Source: Deinococcus arboris (GTDB taxonomy: Bacteria; Deinococcota; Deinococci; Deinococcales; Deinococcaceae). Taken from it: 64,000 bases of DNA. The stretch's first letter is position 1; each line of letters opens with the position of its first letter. Location: the NCBI RefSeq assembly GCF_009755355.1, contig NZ_WQLB01000008.1, positions 1-64,000 of the forward strand. Reading direction: 5' to 3'. Below, one piece after another: positions 46,113 through 56,327 of this stretch. Below the pieces are notes generated by a model, which saw nothing but the letters and a program-made list of their open reading frames with translations, was not told the origin of the DNA and did no database searches. A program made the translations under genes and the position numbers.

Positions 46113-46149
46113 AGGGTCAGTCTATCTCAGCCCCTTTGCCCATTCAGAA

Positions 46150-46178
46150 GCAGGCCGCCTCAGATTGAGGCGGCCTGC
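46150..46178. terminator. Terminator shared by the DUF423 gene and rnpB
   Basis: GCAGGCCGCCTCA pairs perfectly (13 bp) with TGAGGCGGCCTGC around GAT, between the two convergent transcripts. Confidence 0.75.
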
Positions 46179-46183
46179 CCTGT

Positions 46184-46622
<439 letters not shown>

Positions 46623-46750
46623 GGAGCATAGCAGACGGGGGCAAGGACTTTCTGGGCTGGCAATCTTGTGGACCACGGGCAAGCGCTGCTGTCACTGACA
46701 GTCCAGTACCGAGAGGAGAGAAAGAAAAACTCCGCCTGCGTGATGGTCTT

Positions 46751-46801
46751 CTGGTCGAGCCGAGGAAAGCCGAACCGCTGTCCCCTCCCGTGTCAATCTC
46801 A
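46751..46801 (-). pseudogene. Degenerate copy of the tRNA-Val 3' half
   Basis: Aligned without gaps to the intact tRNA-Val at 47616-47666, 37 of 51 bases match, including CTGGT, CCGAGG, GAACC, CCCCT and the anticodon-region CCGTGTCAA. The similarity continues weakly into the upstream terminator (GAAAAA...). It is either an old att duplication or a decayed tandem tRNA. Nearby sequence 46623-46750 and 46802-46976 shows no gene. Confidence 0.55.
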
Positions 46802-46976
46802 TTGAATCTGTCCAGCTTCACCCAGGTGGAACTCAGCAGAGCCTATTTCCCTGGGTGGGACGCACCTGGAACCCAACGCCAACCCAGTAAGATCGCTAGC
46901 AGTGCGGCCTCTCCTCTCTCCGCGTAGCCACCCTAGGCGCTGCACCCAAGAGCCAGCACCACTCTCAGCTAGGCCT

Positions 46977-47156
46977 TTATCGCCCTGACCTGATAAAGAG
47001 CGGGCGTAGGGTATTCAGGAGCAGCAAAAGCGCCCCAAGACCACCCAGGCCAGCCGCGAGGATGTGCCAGGGTTCATTGACGGGCAGCCACTGTGTTTCT
47101 TCCCAGGAAAAGAAAGCCACAAAGGCCGCCGAAAGCAGAGCGTTGAGATACAGCAT
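46977..47156 (-). CDS. Very small membrane protein
   Basis: A 59-aa protein (MLYLNALLSAAFVAFFSWEE start, RPLFIRSGR end) with two hydrophobic segments (about 4-17 and 32-52) separated by a Trp/Pro-rich loop. It follows the 41-aa gene upstream by 17 bases on the same strand, and codon use matches the genome. Unknown function. Confidence 0.6.
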   Translation of the reverse strand: MLYLNALLSAAFVAFFSWEETQWLPVNEPWHILAAGLGGLGALLLLLNTLRPLFIRSGR

Positions 47157-47173
47157 CCGCGCAGCTTACGCGC

Positions 47174-47299
47174 TTAGCCTGCCTGCTTCAGAAAGATGAG
47201 CAGCAGGCCCAGGTCCACCCACAGCAGCAGGGTACTCAGACGCGTCACCCAGGGATTTGGGCGTGGAAAAGAACGGTTACGGCGGCGCTTTCTCGGCAC
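47174..47299 (-). CDS. Very small basic membrane protein
   Basis: A 41-aa protein, GTG start, with a very basic N-terminus (MPRKRRRNRSFPRP) and one membrane helix (LSTLLLWVDLGLLLIFL). A TACAGT -10 box (plus-strand positions 47309-47314) lies nine bases upstream, supporting expression as a leaderless message. First gene of a two-gene unit with the 59-aa protein. Confidence 0.55.
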   Translation of the reverse strand: MPRKRRRNRSFPRPNPWVTRLSTLLLWVDLGLLLIFLKQAG

Positions 47300-47351
47300 A
47301 GGGGCGCCACTGTAGCACCGCCTTCTCGACATTCGCCACACCTCCGCTTCC

Positions 47352-47590
47352 TTGACGATCTCTCAGGGCCTGGGCCCGAAGGTGTTGGCCACCAGAATAG
47401 AACGCAGCCGGACCAGCATCAGCCTGGACAGCTACGGGGATGTGTTTCAAAAGCGGCGGGCGCAGGCTGCGTTGAGCCTGAGCACCATAACCTCAAGGTT
47501 GAACCGGAACAGTGGCCCACCGGGCTCCCATAAAAAGCGGGCCGCTGCCAGCGTTGCTACCCGGCGAAAAGTGGCGAAATCAGAAAAGGA
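47352..47590 (+). pseudogene. Remnant of a tyrosine recombinase (integrase) C-terminus
   Basis: The reading GLGPKVLATRIERSRTSISL then DSYGDVFQKRRAQAALSL matches the end of phage-type integrases (pattern PKVVSERLGHSRTSITLDTYSHVFP), including the position of the active-site Tyr, but the GH of the His box reads ER. Nothing of the upstream catalytic domain remains. It abuts the 3' end of tRNA-Val, the usual integration target. Confidence 0.6.
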
Positions 47591-47593
47591 AAA

Positions 47594-47612
47594 ATGCCCT
47601 CTGAGAGGGCAT
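47594..47612 (-). terminator. Terminator of the tRNA-Cys/tRNA-Val transcript
   Basis: ATGCCCTC pairs with GAGGGCAT around TGA; on the minus strand it is followed by a T-rich tail. Confidence 0.75.
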
Positions 47613-47616
47613 CTGC

Positions 47617-47691
<75 letters not shown>

Positions 47692-47708
47692 GTCCTGATG
47701 GGGGGTAT

Positions 47709-47783
<75 letters not shown>

Positions 47784-47927
47784 ACTGGGGCTTCAGCTGT
47801 CCCTTGCGGGCGGCTGGCAGGTCTTTCCTCTTCCAGCGGAAGGAATGTTAGCACGGCCCCGGCAGACTGTAAACCGGGCCGCACAGAGATCAGGCGGCGC
47901 AGACACCGGCACAGTACCCTGACACCC

Positions 47928-48797
47928 ATGCGACAACGCTGGAGCTGGGTATGGGGGCTGGGGCTGGCGGCGGGTCTGGTGGCCTGTCAGCGGCAAGGAG
48001 CACCGGCCAATGCACTGATCACGGGACAGACGCTGAACATTGCCCATCAGGGGGGCGAAGGGCTCTGGCCCAGCAACACCATGCTGGCCTACCGGAACGC
48101 CGCGGCGCTGGGTGTGGACATGCTGGAAATGGATATGCACGCCACGCGCGACGGGGGGCTGGTGCTGTCGCACGACGGCACACTGGACCGCCTGACGAAC
48201 ACCCAGGGCCGTATCGCCGACCTGACATTAGCCGAGGTCCTGACGGCCGACGCCGGCTACACCCTGTCGCTGGACGGAGGCACGACCTATCCTTTCCGGG
48301 CGCAGGGCGTGCAGGTGGCGCAGTTGTCTGAGGTGCTCGCCACCTTTCCAAACACGCCACTGATTATCGAGATCAAGCAGGCGCAGCCCAGCGTGGCCGC
48401 GCCCTTCTGCAAGACCCTGCGGGAAGCGGGCGCGGCCAGCCGGGTGGTCGTGGCCAGTTTCAGCGACGCGGCCCTGAATGAGTTTCGCGCCGCCTGCCCC
48501 GAAGTCCTGACGAGCATGACCGAACGCGAACTGCGGCCCCTGGTGCTGCTGAGCAAGGTGGGGCTGGCGGGCCTGGCCCCGGCCGCCGGGCGCGTGGCCC
48601 AGGTGCCGGTGCGCTCTGGGGGGATTGAAGTGGTGACCCCGGCCTTCGTACGCGCCATGCACGCGCGTGGCGTGGCCGTGCAGGTCTGGACCATCAACGA
48701 CCCGGCCGAGATGCGGCGGCTAGTGGCACTGGGCGTGGACGGCATCATCACTGACCGGCCTGACCTGCTGAAAGAGGTGCTGGCCGAGGCCCGCTAA
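47928..48797 (+). CDS. Glycerophosphodiester phosphodiesterase-family lipoprotein
   Basis: A 289-aa GDPD TIM-barrel protein. The signal peptide ends in the lipobox GLVACQ, so it is anchored outside. Family blocks: IAHQGGEGLWPSNT, DMLEMDMHATRDG, LVLSHDGTLDRLTN, LIIEIKQ, VQVWTINDP and VDGIITDRPD. The canonical HRG...PENT reads HQG...PSNT here, so one Arg and one metal-binding Glu are changed and activity is not certain. ATG 47928 has a TACCCT -10 box at 47915-47920; an earlier start would run through tRNA-Cys. Confidence 0.85.
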   Translation: MRQRWSWVWGLGLAAGLVACQRQGAPANALITGQTLNIAHQGGEGLWPSNTMLAYRNAAALGVDMLEMDMHATRDGGLVLSHDGTLDRLTNTQGRIADLTLAEVLTADAGYTLSLDGGTTYPFRAQGVQVAQLSEVLATFPNTPLIIEIKQAQPSVAAPFCKTLREAGAASRVVVASFSDAALNEFRAACPEVLTSMTERELRPLVLLSKVGLAGLAPAAGRVAQVPVRSGGIEVVTPAFVRAMHARGVAVQVWTINDPAEMRRLVALGVDGIITDRPDLLKEVLAEAR

Positions 48798-48953
48798 GAG
48801 GTCAGCTGTCTGAATCATCGGCCAACTGGGCCAGGCGAGACTGCTGGAAGGCCTATTCGCGCGGCCCCGTATCCCCCACTGGTCGCAGTGAACGACGGTT
48901 GCCTCCAGAGCTCTTGGCATTCAGACCAGCCGTCGGCCAGACCGCCCGACCTC

Positions 48954-48959
48954 TACACT
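48954..48959 (+). promoter_or_regulatory. -10 box of a leaderless promoter
   Basis: TACACT ends six bases before the GTG start at 48966. Confidence 0.5.
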
Positions 48960-48965
48960 GTGCGG

Positions 48966-49985
48966 GTGAATCTTCCTCTTGCCCGGCTTCTGACCTTTGC
49001 CGCCCTGACCCTGGGCAGCGCCGCCCAGGCGCAACTGTTCTCCACGCCGCAGCAGACGACTGGGCAGGCGATTCTTAGGGGCTTTACGCCAGATGGCCCT
49101 GCGACCCTGCGCCGGGGCGCCACCACCCTGACGCTGGACCTGGCCGGCGGCGCTGTGGTGGGACTGCTGACCGAAACCGACAATGTGCCTGACCTGGCGC
49201 GCGGCATTGCCGCAGGCTGGGGCATGAAAGAGGCCGACCTTGCGGGACTGACCAACAATCTGGCAGCCCCACAATTTCTGGAGAGTGCGCGCGAGGGCTA
49301 CCAGGATTTCAGCGACGACAACGCCACGGACTTCCTGGTCATCAAGGTCACTGGCGAGGGCGCTCAGACGCGCTACCGCGCCTATCAGGCGGTGCAGGTG
49401 TGGCCGGCCAGCGCCTTCCCGGCCACCAAGAATGTCAGCGGCGCGGCCACAGCGCCCAACACCCTGAGTATCTTCAGCGACTTTCAATGCCCCTACTGCA
49501 AACAGCTGTGGGACACGGCCCTCCAGACCTGGGAACGGCAGCCTACTCTGTACCGCACGGCGCACTATCAGTTCCCGCTGGACTTTCACAAAAACGCTTA
49601 CGGCGCGGCCGAGGCCAGCGAATGTGCGGGCGCGCAGGGCAAGTTCTGGCCCTACGCCGACACCCTGTTTGCTCAGTTCAGCACCTGGACTCGCCTGGAC
49701 ACAGCCGACGCACCGGGCAAATTCAGCGCCTACGCGGGGACAGCGGACCTGAACACAGCCGCCTTCAAAACCTGCCTGGGCCAGCACACGTTCAAGGCCA
49801 GCGTCGAAGCGCAGATCAAAGCGGGGGTGGCCCTGGGGGTGAGGGGCACGCCGACCGTCTTTCTGAACGGCGTTAAGTTGCTGGATTACAGCGACGCGGC
49901 TGAACTGGCGCTGGTGCGCGCCATCACAACCGCGACGCCTTCGGCCCAGAGCGTGATCGACGCGCGCCTGAAGACCCTGCGCTAA
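48966..49985 (+). CDS. Secreted DsbA-like thiol-disulfide protein
   Basis: A 339-aa exported protein. Signal peptide about 1-20 (ending AQA). Residues about 20-155 form an unrecognised N-terminal domain; from about 160 a thioredoxin fold of the DsbA/DSBA_4 type starts with IFSDFQCPYCKQLW (CPYC active site), ends with VRGTPTVFLNG (cis-Pro loop). It probably introduces or isomerises disulfides in envelope proteins. An extra Cys pair (SECAGAQ, TCLGQ) is in the inserted helical part. GTG 48966 follows the -10 box. Confidence 0.88.
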   Translation: MNLPLARLLTFAALTLGSAAQAQLFSTPQQTTGQAILRGFTPDGPATLRRGATTLTLDLAGGAVVGLLTETDNVPDLARGIAAGWGMKEADLAGLTNNLAAPQFLESAREGYQDFSDDNATDFLVIKVTGEGAQTRYRAYQAVQVWPASAFPATKNVSGAATAPNTLSIFSDFQCPYCKQLWDTALQTWERQPTLYRTAHYQFPLDFHKNAYGAAEASECAGAQGKFWPYADTLFAQFSTWTRLDTADAPGKFSAYAGTADLNTAAFKTCLGQHTFKASVEAQIKAGVALGVRGTPTVFLNGVKLLDYSDAAELALVRAITTATPSAQSVIDARLKTLR

Positions 49986-49996
49986 AAACGGAAGCG

Positions 49997-50032
49997 AAAA
50001 GGGGCCGCCAGCACAGCCCGGCGGCCCCTTTT
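49997..50032. terminator. Strong bidirectional terminator
   Basis: AAAAGGGGCCGCC and GGCGGCCCCTTTT form a perfect stem; CTTTTT follows. It serves the DsbA-like gene and the convergent thrS. Confidence 0.85.
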
Positions 50033-50041
50033 CTTTTTGCT

Positions 50042-51991
<1,950 letters not shown>

Positions 51992-52008
51992 GTCAAACCT
52001 CGTTAAGC

Positions 52009-52151
52009 AAAAAAGGAGCCCGGTCTGGCCGCGTGTCCAGCAGAGAGCGCCTGAAAACCGCGTCAGGGTTCTCAGGCGCTCAGAGTTCGCGTGACCAGAC
52101 CGGGCCGAGCAGGCATTCGCTGCCGCCACGCGCCGCGCATCACCAGACCGG
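52009..52151 (-). promoter_or_regulatory. thrS leader with attenuator-like terminator
   Basis: On the minus strand GCCCGGTCTGGTCACGCG (plus positions 52105-52088) pairs with CGCGGCCAGACCGGGC (52033-52018), enclosing an inner stem GAGCGCCTGA/TCAGGCGCTC, and TTTTTT follows (52014-52009), 17 bases before the ATG. The segment CCGGTCTGGT occurs a second time upstream (52151-52142) and could compete for the same 3' arm. TGGTCACGCG resembles, but is not, the T-box TGGTACCGCG. Confidence 0.6.
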
Positions 52152-52240
52152 AGTGATGGGGCGAGGGCTTCATAGAGGCAGGATAGCGGGGTGAGGGGGG
52201 TGGGGGCAACCGGGCGCGCCTTCTCAGCGTATGCCTGGGT

Positions 52241-53092
52241 ATGCCCCCCACCGCTGCCCTGCCTGTGAACACCGAACAGACACCGCGCTGGTGGCCTTGG
52301 GCCCGCGCCCTGTTTCTGCTGCCGCTACTTTTGCTGCCTCTACTGGTGGTCCCGGTCCTCCTCTTCGCTCCTCAGGCCCTCAGGCTGCCGGTGTACACGG
52401 TGCAGGGCGGGCAGATCACCGCCCGCTCCCTGGCCTCGCGTACCAGCATTCCGGCGGGGACGCCTGTCCAGCGCCGGCCGGTGACGCTGCGCGGCAAGCT
52501 GATCGGCTCGGACCTGCCGGGGTACACGGTAGGCACCTTTTGGGTGGACCAGAGCCGCGCAGCGGTCTACAGCGACGGCTCGCAGGGCAAAGGCGCCCTG
52601 GTCTTCGCCACCCAGCCCCCAACCGTCCTGACCCCCGCCGACCCGGACGCCCTGCTGCGGGTCTGGCGCAGCGGCGGGTCGGGGGACTTTCGCCCAGCCC
52701 GGCCCGCACAGCTGAGCTGGCCCGAGCTCCTGGTGCTGCTCCCGCTCGTGCCCCTGCTGGCTTTTTTCCTGTCCAAACCCCGCGTGCGCTACGCCCAGGA
52801 CGGCGACGCCCTGGTGGTGCGCACCTGGGCCAGCAGCACCCGCTTTCCCCGTACTGGGACGACAGCCACGCTGACGGCGGCACCGCTGGGCCTGCGCCTC
52901 TTTGGCACGGCCATTCCGGGGTACTACAGCGGCACTTTCAGTTCAGCTGGCGCGTCGGGCGGCCACGTGCAGGCTGCCGCTGGGTCCAGCCGCCCGGCCC
53001 AGGCCCTGCTGCTGACCCACAGAGGCCGCACCTTCTACCTCACACCCCAAGACCCCGCCGCCCTGGCCGCCTGGTTTGAGGGGCCTGCGTAG
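52241..53092 (+). CDS. Membrane protein with two similar PH-like domains
   Basis: A 283-aa protein: membrane helix about 21-44, domain A about 50-150, second membrane helix (WPELLVLLPLVPLLAFFL, about 164-181), domain B about 185-280. The two domains share a plan (R-x-xASxT/SRT...PGYxxGTF...LTPxDPxALxxW), suggesting an internal duplication of a bacterial PH-like domain. No function is known to me. It is divergent to thrS. Confidence 0.7.
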   Translation: MPPTAALPVNTEQTPRWWPWARALFLLPLLLLPLLVVPVLLFAPQALRLPVYTVQGGQITARSLASRTSIPAGTPVQRRPVTLRGKLIGSDLPGYTVGTFWVDQSRAAVYSDGSQGKGALVFATQPPTVLTPADPDALLRVWRSGGSGDFRPARPAQLSWPELLVLLPLVPLLAFFLSKPRVRYAQDGDALVVRTWASSTRFPRTGTTATLTAAPLGLRLFGTAIPGYYSGTFSSAGASGGHVQAAAGSSRPAQALLLTHRGRTFYLTPQDPAALAAWFEGPA

Positions 53093-53644
53093 TTACCACG
53101 GCAGCCCCCGCAGCTCCACCGTCTCCTCTAGTGGCCAGTCATCCAGCGCCCGGCACACCGGCAAAATCAGAGTGGGCCCAGCGTTCGTCACCCACTGCCC
53201 CTCGTCAGGGTCAAGAAAATGCGCGGGGTTCGTCACCCGCACAAAACTGCCGCTCTCGTAAAACGGCGCCACCTCTTCCCGGCACTGCAAGAAGGCGTAG
53301 TCCACGTCTGACCGTGCCTTCAGCGTCTGCCCCAAGGCACGCAGCAGCTGGCGCCCGACTCCCTGCCCCTGCCAGGCCGGGTGGGTGGCGACCCCGCCCA
53401 CCCCTGCTATACAGACGGCTTGCCCGCCCAGGTTCACCGTGCGCCGCCCGAAGCCCAGTTGCGCCACCGGCTGCCCTCCCGGCCCGGCCAGCCACAGATG
53501 CCATTCCGGCTCGCTGCCCCAGAACGATGTGCCCGCCCAGAAATCGGCCCACTGGGGATAGGCCGCTTGGAGCAGGGCGCGCAGGTGGCCTTCCAGCAGT
53601 GGCGTGACCTCGGCGCGCGGCGTGAGCTGCACCTCCAGACTCAC
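53093..53644 (-). CDS. GNAT-family N-acetyltransferase
   Basis: A 183-aa GNAT protein with the acetyl-CoA loop THPAWQGQGVGRQLLRAL and an N-terminal EVQLTPRAE strand. Substrate unknown. GTG 53644 overlaps the stop of the upstream GNAT gene in GTGA, so two acetyltransferases are co-translated. Sequence identity between them appears low, so they are not a recent duplicate. Confidence 0.85.
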   Translation of the reverse strand: MSLEVQLTPRAEVTPLLEGHLRALLQAAYPQWADFWAGTSFWGSEPEWHLWLAGPGGQPVAQLGFGRRTVNLGGQAVCIAGVGGVATHPAWQGQGVGRQLLRALGQTLKARSDVDYAFLQCREEVAPFYESGSFVRVTNPAHFLDPDEGQWVTNAGPTLILPVCRALDDWPLEETVELRGLPW

Positions 53645-54132
53645 TGGCCGCGCTCCGGGTGGGGCCGGCGGGTGTTCGCTGCTCTAAAGTTCAGCTCGAA
53701 GAAATGATATCCCTCTTGCACCTCTGCACCGGGTACGTAGCCCATCCCCACATAGGCAGGGCTGGCTTCGTGCAGATTGGCATACCAGTACAGATAACGC
53801 AGGCCACTCTCACATGCCCAGGTTTCCACGGCTTTCATCAGTGCGCGGCCCACTCCCTGACGCCGCGCCTGGGGCAACGTATAGAGGTCGTGCAGTTTAG
53901 CCGTGCGGTGCGAGTTTCCCGAGCGGAGGTCTGCTCCGGCGTCCTGAGCAGCGGCGTAGCCCAGCAGGGTGCCGTCTTCAAACGCTCCCAGGACTACCCA
54001 GGCTGGAGTTGCACAGAAGGCCGGAAAGCGTGCCGCTAGCGCCGCTTCATCTTCGACGAAGCCCATGTCCAGCAGCATGGGGCGTAGCTGAGCAAAGTCG
54101 GTTGGGTCCAGAGGCCGCACGGTGACAGGCAT
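53641..54132 (-). CDS. GNAT-family N-acetyltransferase
   Basis: A 163-aa GNAT protein; the acetyl-CoA motif is YTLPQARRQGVGRALMKAV, followed by SGLRYLYWYANLHEASPAYV and GYHFFELNF, the usual end of the fold. It starts with VTVRPLDPTDFAQLRPM. Substrate unknown. First gene of the two-GNAT unit. Confidence 0.88.
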   Translation of the reverse strand: MPVTVRPLDPTDFAQLRPMLLDMGFVEDEAALAARFPAFCATPAWVVLGAFEDGTLLGYAAAQDAGADLRSGNSHRTAKLHDLYTLPQARRQGVGRALMKAVETWACESGLRYLYWYANLHEASPAYVGMGYVPGAEVQEGYHFFELNFRAANTRRPHPERGQ

Positions 54133-54206
54133 AGGGCCAAGTCTGCGGCGTGGCGGTGCAGGGCAGCCTCGGCCAATTGGCGCATGGGGATGGAGAGGCC
54201 GTGCCT

Positions 54207-54365
54207 ATGCCCTTTGCTGTCCTGACCTGCCCAGATGGCCCGGCAGCGCGCCGAGGCTTGAACGTGGATTTTCAGCATGCCGGACGAGCGTGTCGCTCCG
54301 TCCTGGCCACTCAAACCACCCTGCCCCGTTACGTTCCCAATGCTGTGGCCACTCTGCTCGCCTAA
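54207..54365 (+). CDS. Possible small protein
   Basis: A 52-aa frame (MPFAVLTCPDGPAARRGLNV start, PRYVPNAVATLLA end) with codon choice like neighbours and the only notable coding signal in the gap 54133-54394. No ribosome site or -10 box is convincing. Unknown; may be chance. Confidence 0.3.
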   Translation: MPFAVLTCPDGPAARRGLNVDFQHAGRACRSVLATQTTLPRYVPNAVATLLA

Positions 54366-54394
54366 CTGCTGGGCATGGAGTATTAAAGAAAAAA

Positions 54395-54414
54395 CCCGGT
54401 CAGGTTTGACCGGG
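54395..54414 (-). terminator. Terminator of the DUF805 gene
   Basis: CCCGGTCA/TGACCGGG with a 4-base loop; on the minus strand TTTTTT follows. Confidence 0.85.
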
Positions 54415-54432
54415 CTTCTCTGCTGGACGCTC

Positions 54433-54900
54433 TTACCAGTTGTTGGCGGGGGCGGCCGCGTTCTGGCCCAGCCCTTTGGGGTTCGGACCCCATTTGTTGG
54501 CGCCGGCTTCGCTGTCCGTGACCAGAAACACCAGCAGAATCAGGCCGCCAATGAAGGGAATCAGGTTCAGCAGAATCAGCCAGCCACTTTTGCCCGTGTC
54601 GTGCAAGCGGCGCACCGTCACCGCCAGGCTCGGCACCAGGACGGCCAGCGAGTAGATGAACAGCAGCAGGGCAAAAATCAGGGTGATGCCGGTGAACCCC
54701 AGGTTGGGGGTGGCTTCCACCCCAGCATTGGTCTGCGCCTGCATCTGGGCCACCATAGCCAGCGCTGCACCCTGCACTGGAATTTGCAGCAGAATCAGGA
54801 TGATGCCGTTAATCAGCGTGAACATCCAGTATTCACGGCGGCGGGCACGGCCCGTAAAGTTGGCGTAGTTGTTACGAATGACATTCAGATACTCGTTCAT
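54433..54900 (-). CDS. DUF805 family membrane protein
   Basis: A 155-aa protein with four membrane helices. GRARRREYWMFTLINGII near 17-34 and RRLHDTGKSGWLILLNLIPF near 97-116 are the DUF805 signatures; the tail is Asn/Gly-rich and cytosolic. Function unknown. AGGGGG lies upstream of ATG 54900. The gap 54901-55160 shows no gene I can support. Confidence 0.92.
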   Translation of the reverse strand: MNEYLNVIRNNYANFTGRARRREYWMFTLINGIILILLQIPVQGAALAMVAQMQAQTNAGVEATPNLGFTGITLIFALLLFIYSLAVLVPSLAVTVRRLHDTGKSGWLILLNLIPFIGGLILLVFLVTDSEAGANKWGPNPKGLGQNAAAPANNW

Positions 54901-55167
54901 GTGGTTTCCCCCTGTGCGCGTTACGTGAGGACAGTCTAAGCTGCGAATGGGACAGATGTAACTGAATGTGCAGTCAGCAGCTGGCGCAGGAGCAATCCAA
55001 AGCACGCTGTACAAATGCCACAGCTTCGGCACAACGCCCAAAGGTGCGGCCTGGAGGCTATTCAGACCACTACTTACAGGAGAAATTTACGTCAGAAACC
55101 ATTGGAGCCTCTACCGATGGGCCACCAGGCACCCGCTAGAGGATTAACTCAGCCACACACCAAAAAA

Positions 55168-55199
55168 GTGCGCGAAGGGCTTTTACTCCCTCCGCGCAC
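55168..55199 (-). terminator. Terminator of the glutaredoxin-like gene
   Basis: GTGCGCG and CGCGCAC arms; TTTTTT follows on the minus strand, 21 bases after the stop. Confidence 0.8.
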
Positions 55200-55219
55200 C
55201 AAGCACTACCTTCCTGCTG

Positions 55220-55465
55220 TTACAGTCCAGCCTGCGCCAGGAAGGCGTCCAGTTTCTGAGGCCGGAAGCCGCTGAGGCTAGCCGCCACGTCGCCGTGAAC
55301 CAGCGTGGGCACGCTGCGCTTGCCGCCGTTAACGCTCATGACATACTGCGCGGCACTCTCGTCCTGCTCAATGTTGATTTCCTCGAAAGCCAAGCCCTTG
55401 CTGCTCAGGGCGCGCTTGGCGGCGTGACAGTCGGGGCACCAGCTGGTTGTGTACATCTTGATCAT
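55220..55465 (-). CDS. Glutaredoxin-like (mycoredoxin-type) protein
   Basis: An 81-aa single-domain redox protein; the active site CPDC is at residues 10-13 (TTSWCPDCHAAK), the cis-Pro in SVPTLVHG. Dipeptide CPDC and small size resemble NrdH-redoxins/mycoredoxins that work with thioredoxin reductase or bacillithiol, the latter known in Deinococcus. AGGAGG before ATG 55465 fixes the start. Confidence 0.88.
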   Translation of the reverse strand: MIKMYTTSWCPDCHAAKRALSSKGLAFEEINIEQDESAAQYVMSVNGGKRSVPTLVHGDVAASLSGFRPQKLDAFLAQAGL

Positions 55466-55599
55466 GGGGAACCTCCTGGACAGATGACATTCTGCCGGTA
55501 CACCTAGTTTATAAAATAAAGCATGAAGATGCCTTCAGCTGTCCGCGTCATGGGAACAGCCCACCCCACGGCGGGGGTGAGCTGTAACGGAACGCCGCT

Positions 55600-56205
<606 letters not shown>

Positions 56206-56327
56206 CACCTCCGCCGCGCTCCGGGGCACGCTGGCTCACCGGGCGGCTGCGCCCATACGAAAAGAAAGGCAGGGCGCGAGACCCCCCAGTCTACCACGGC
56301 GAGGCTGACCCGCCGCCGGCTTCTGCC

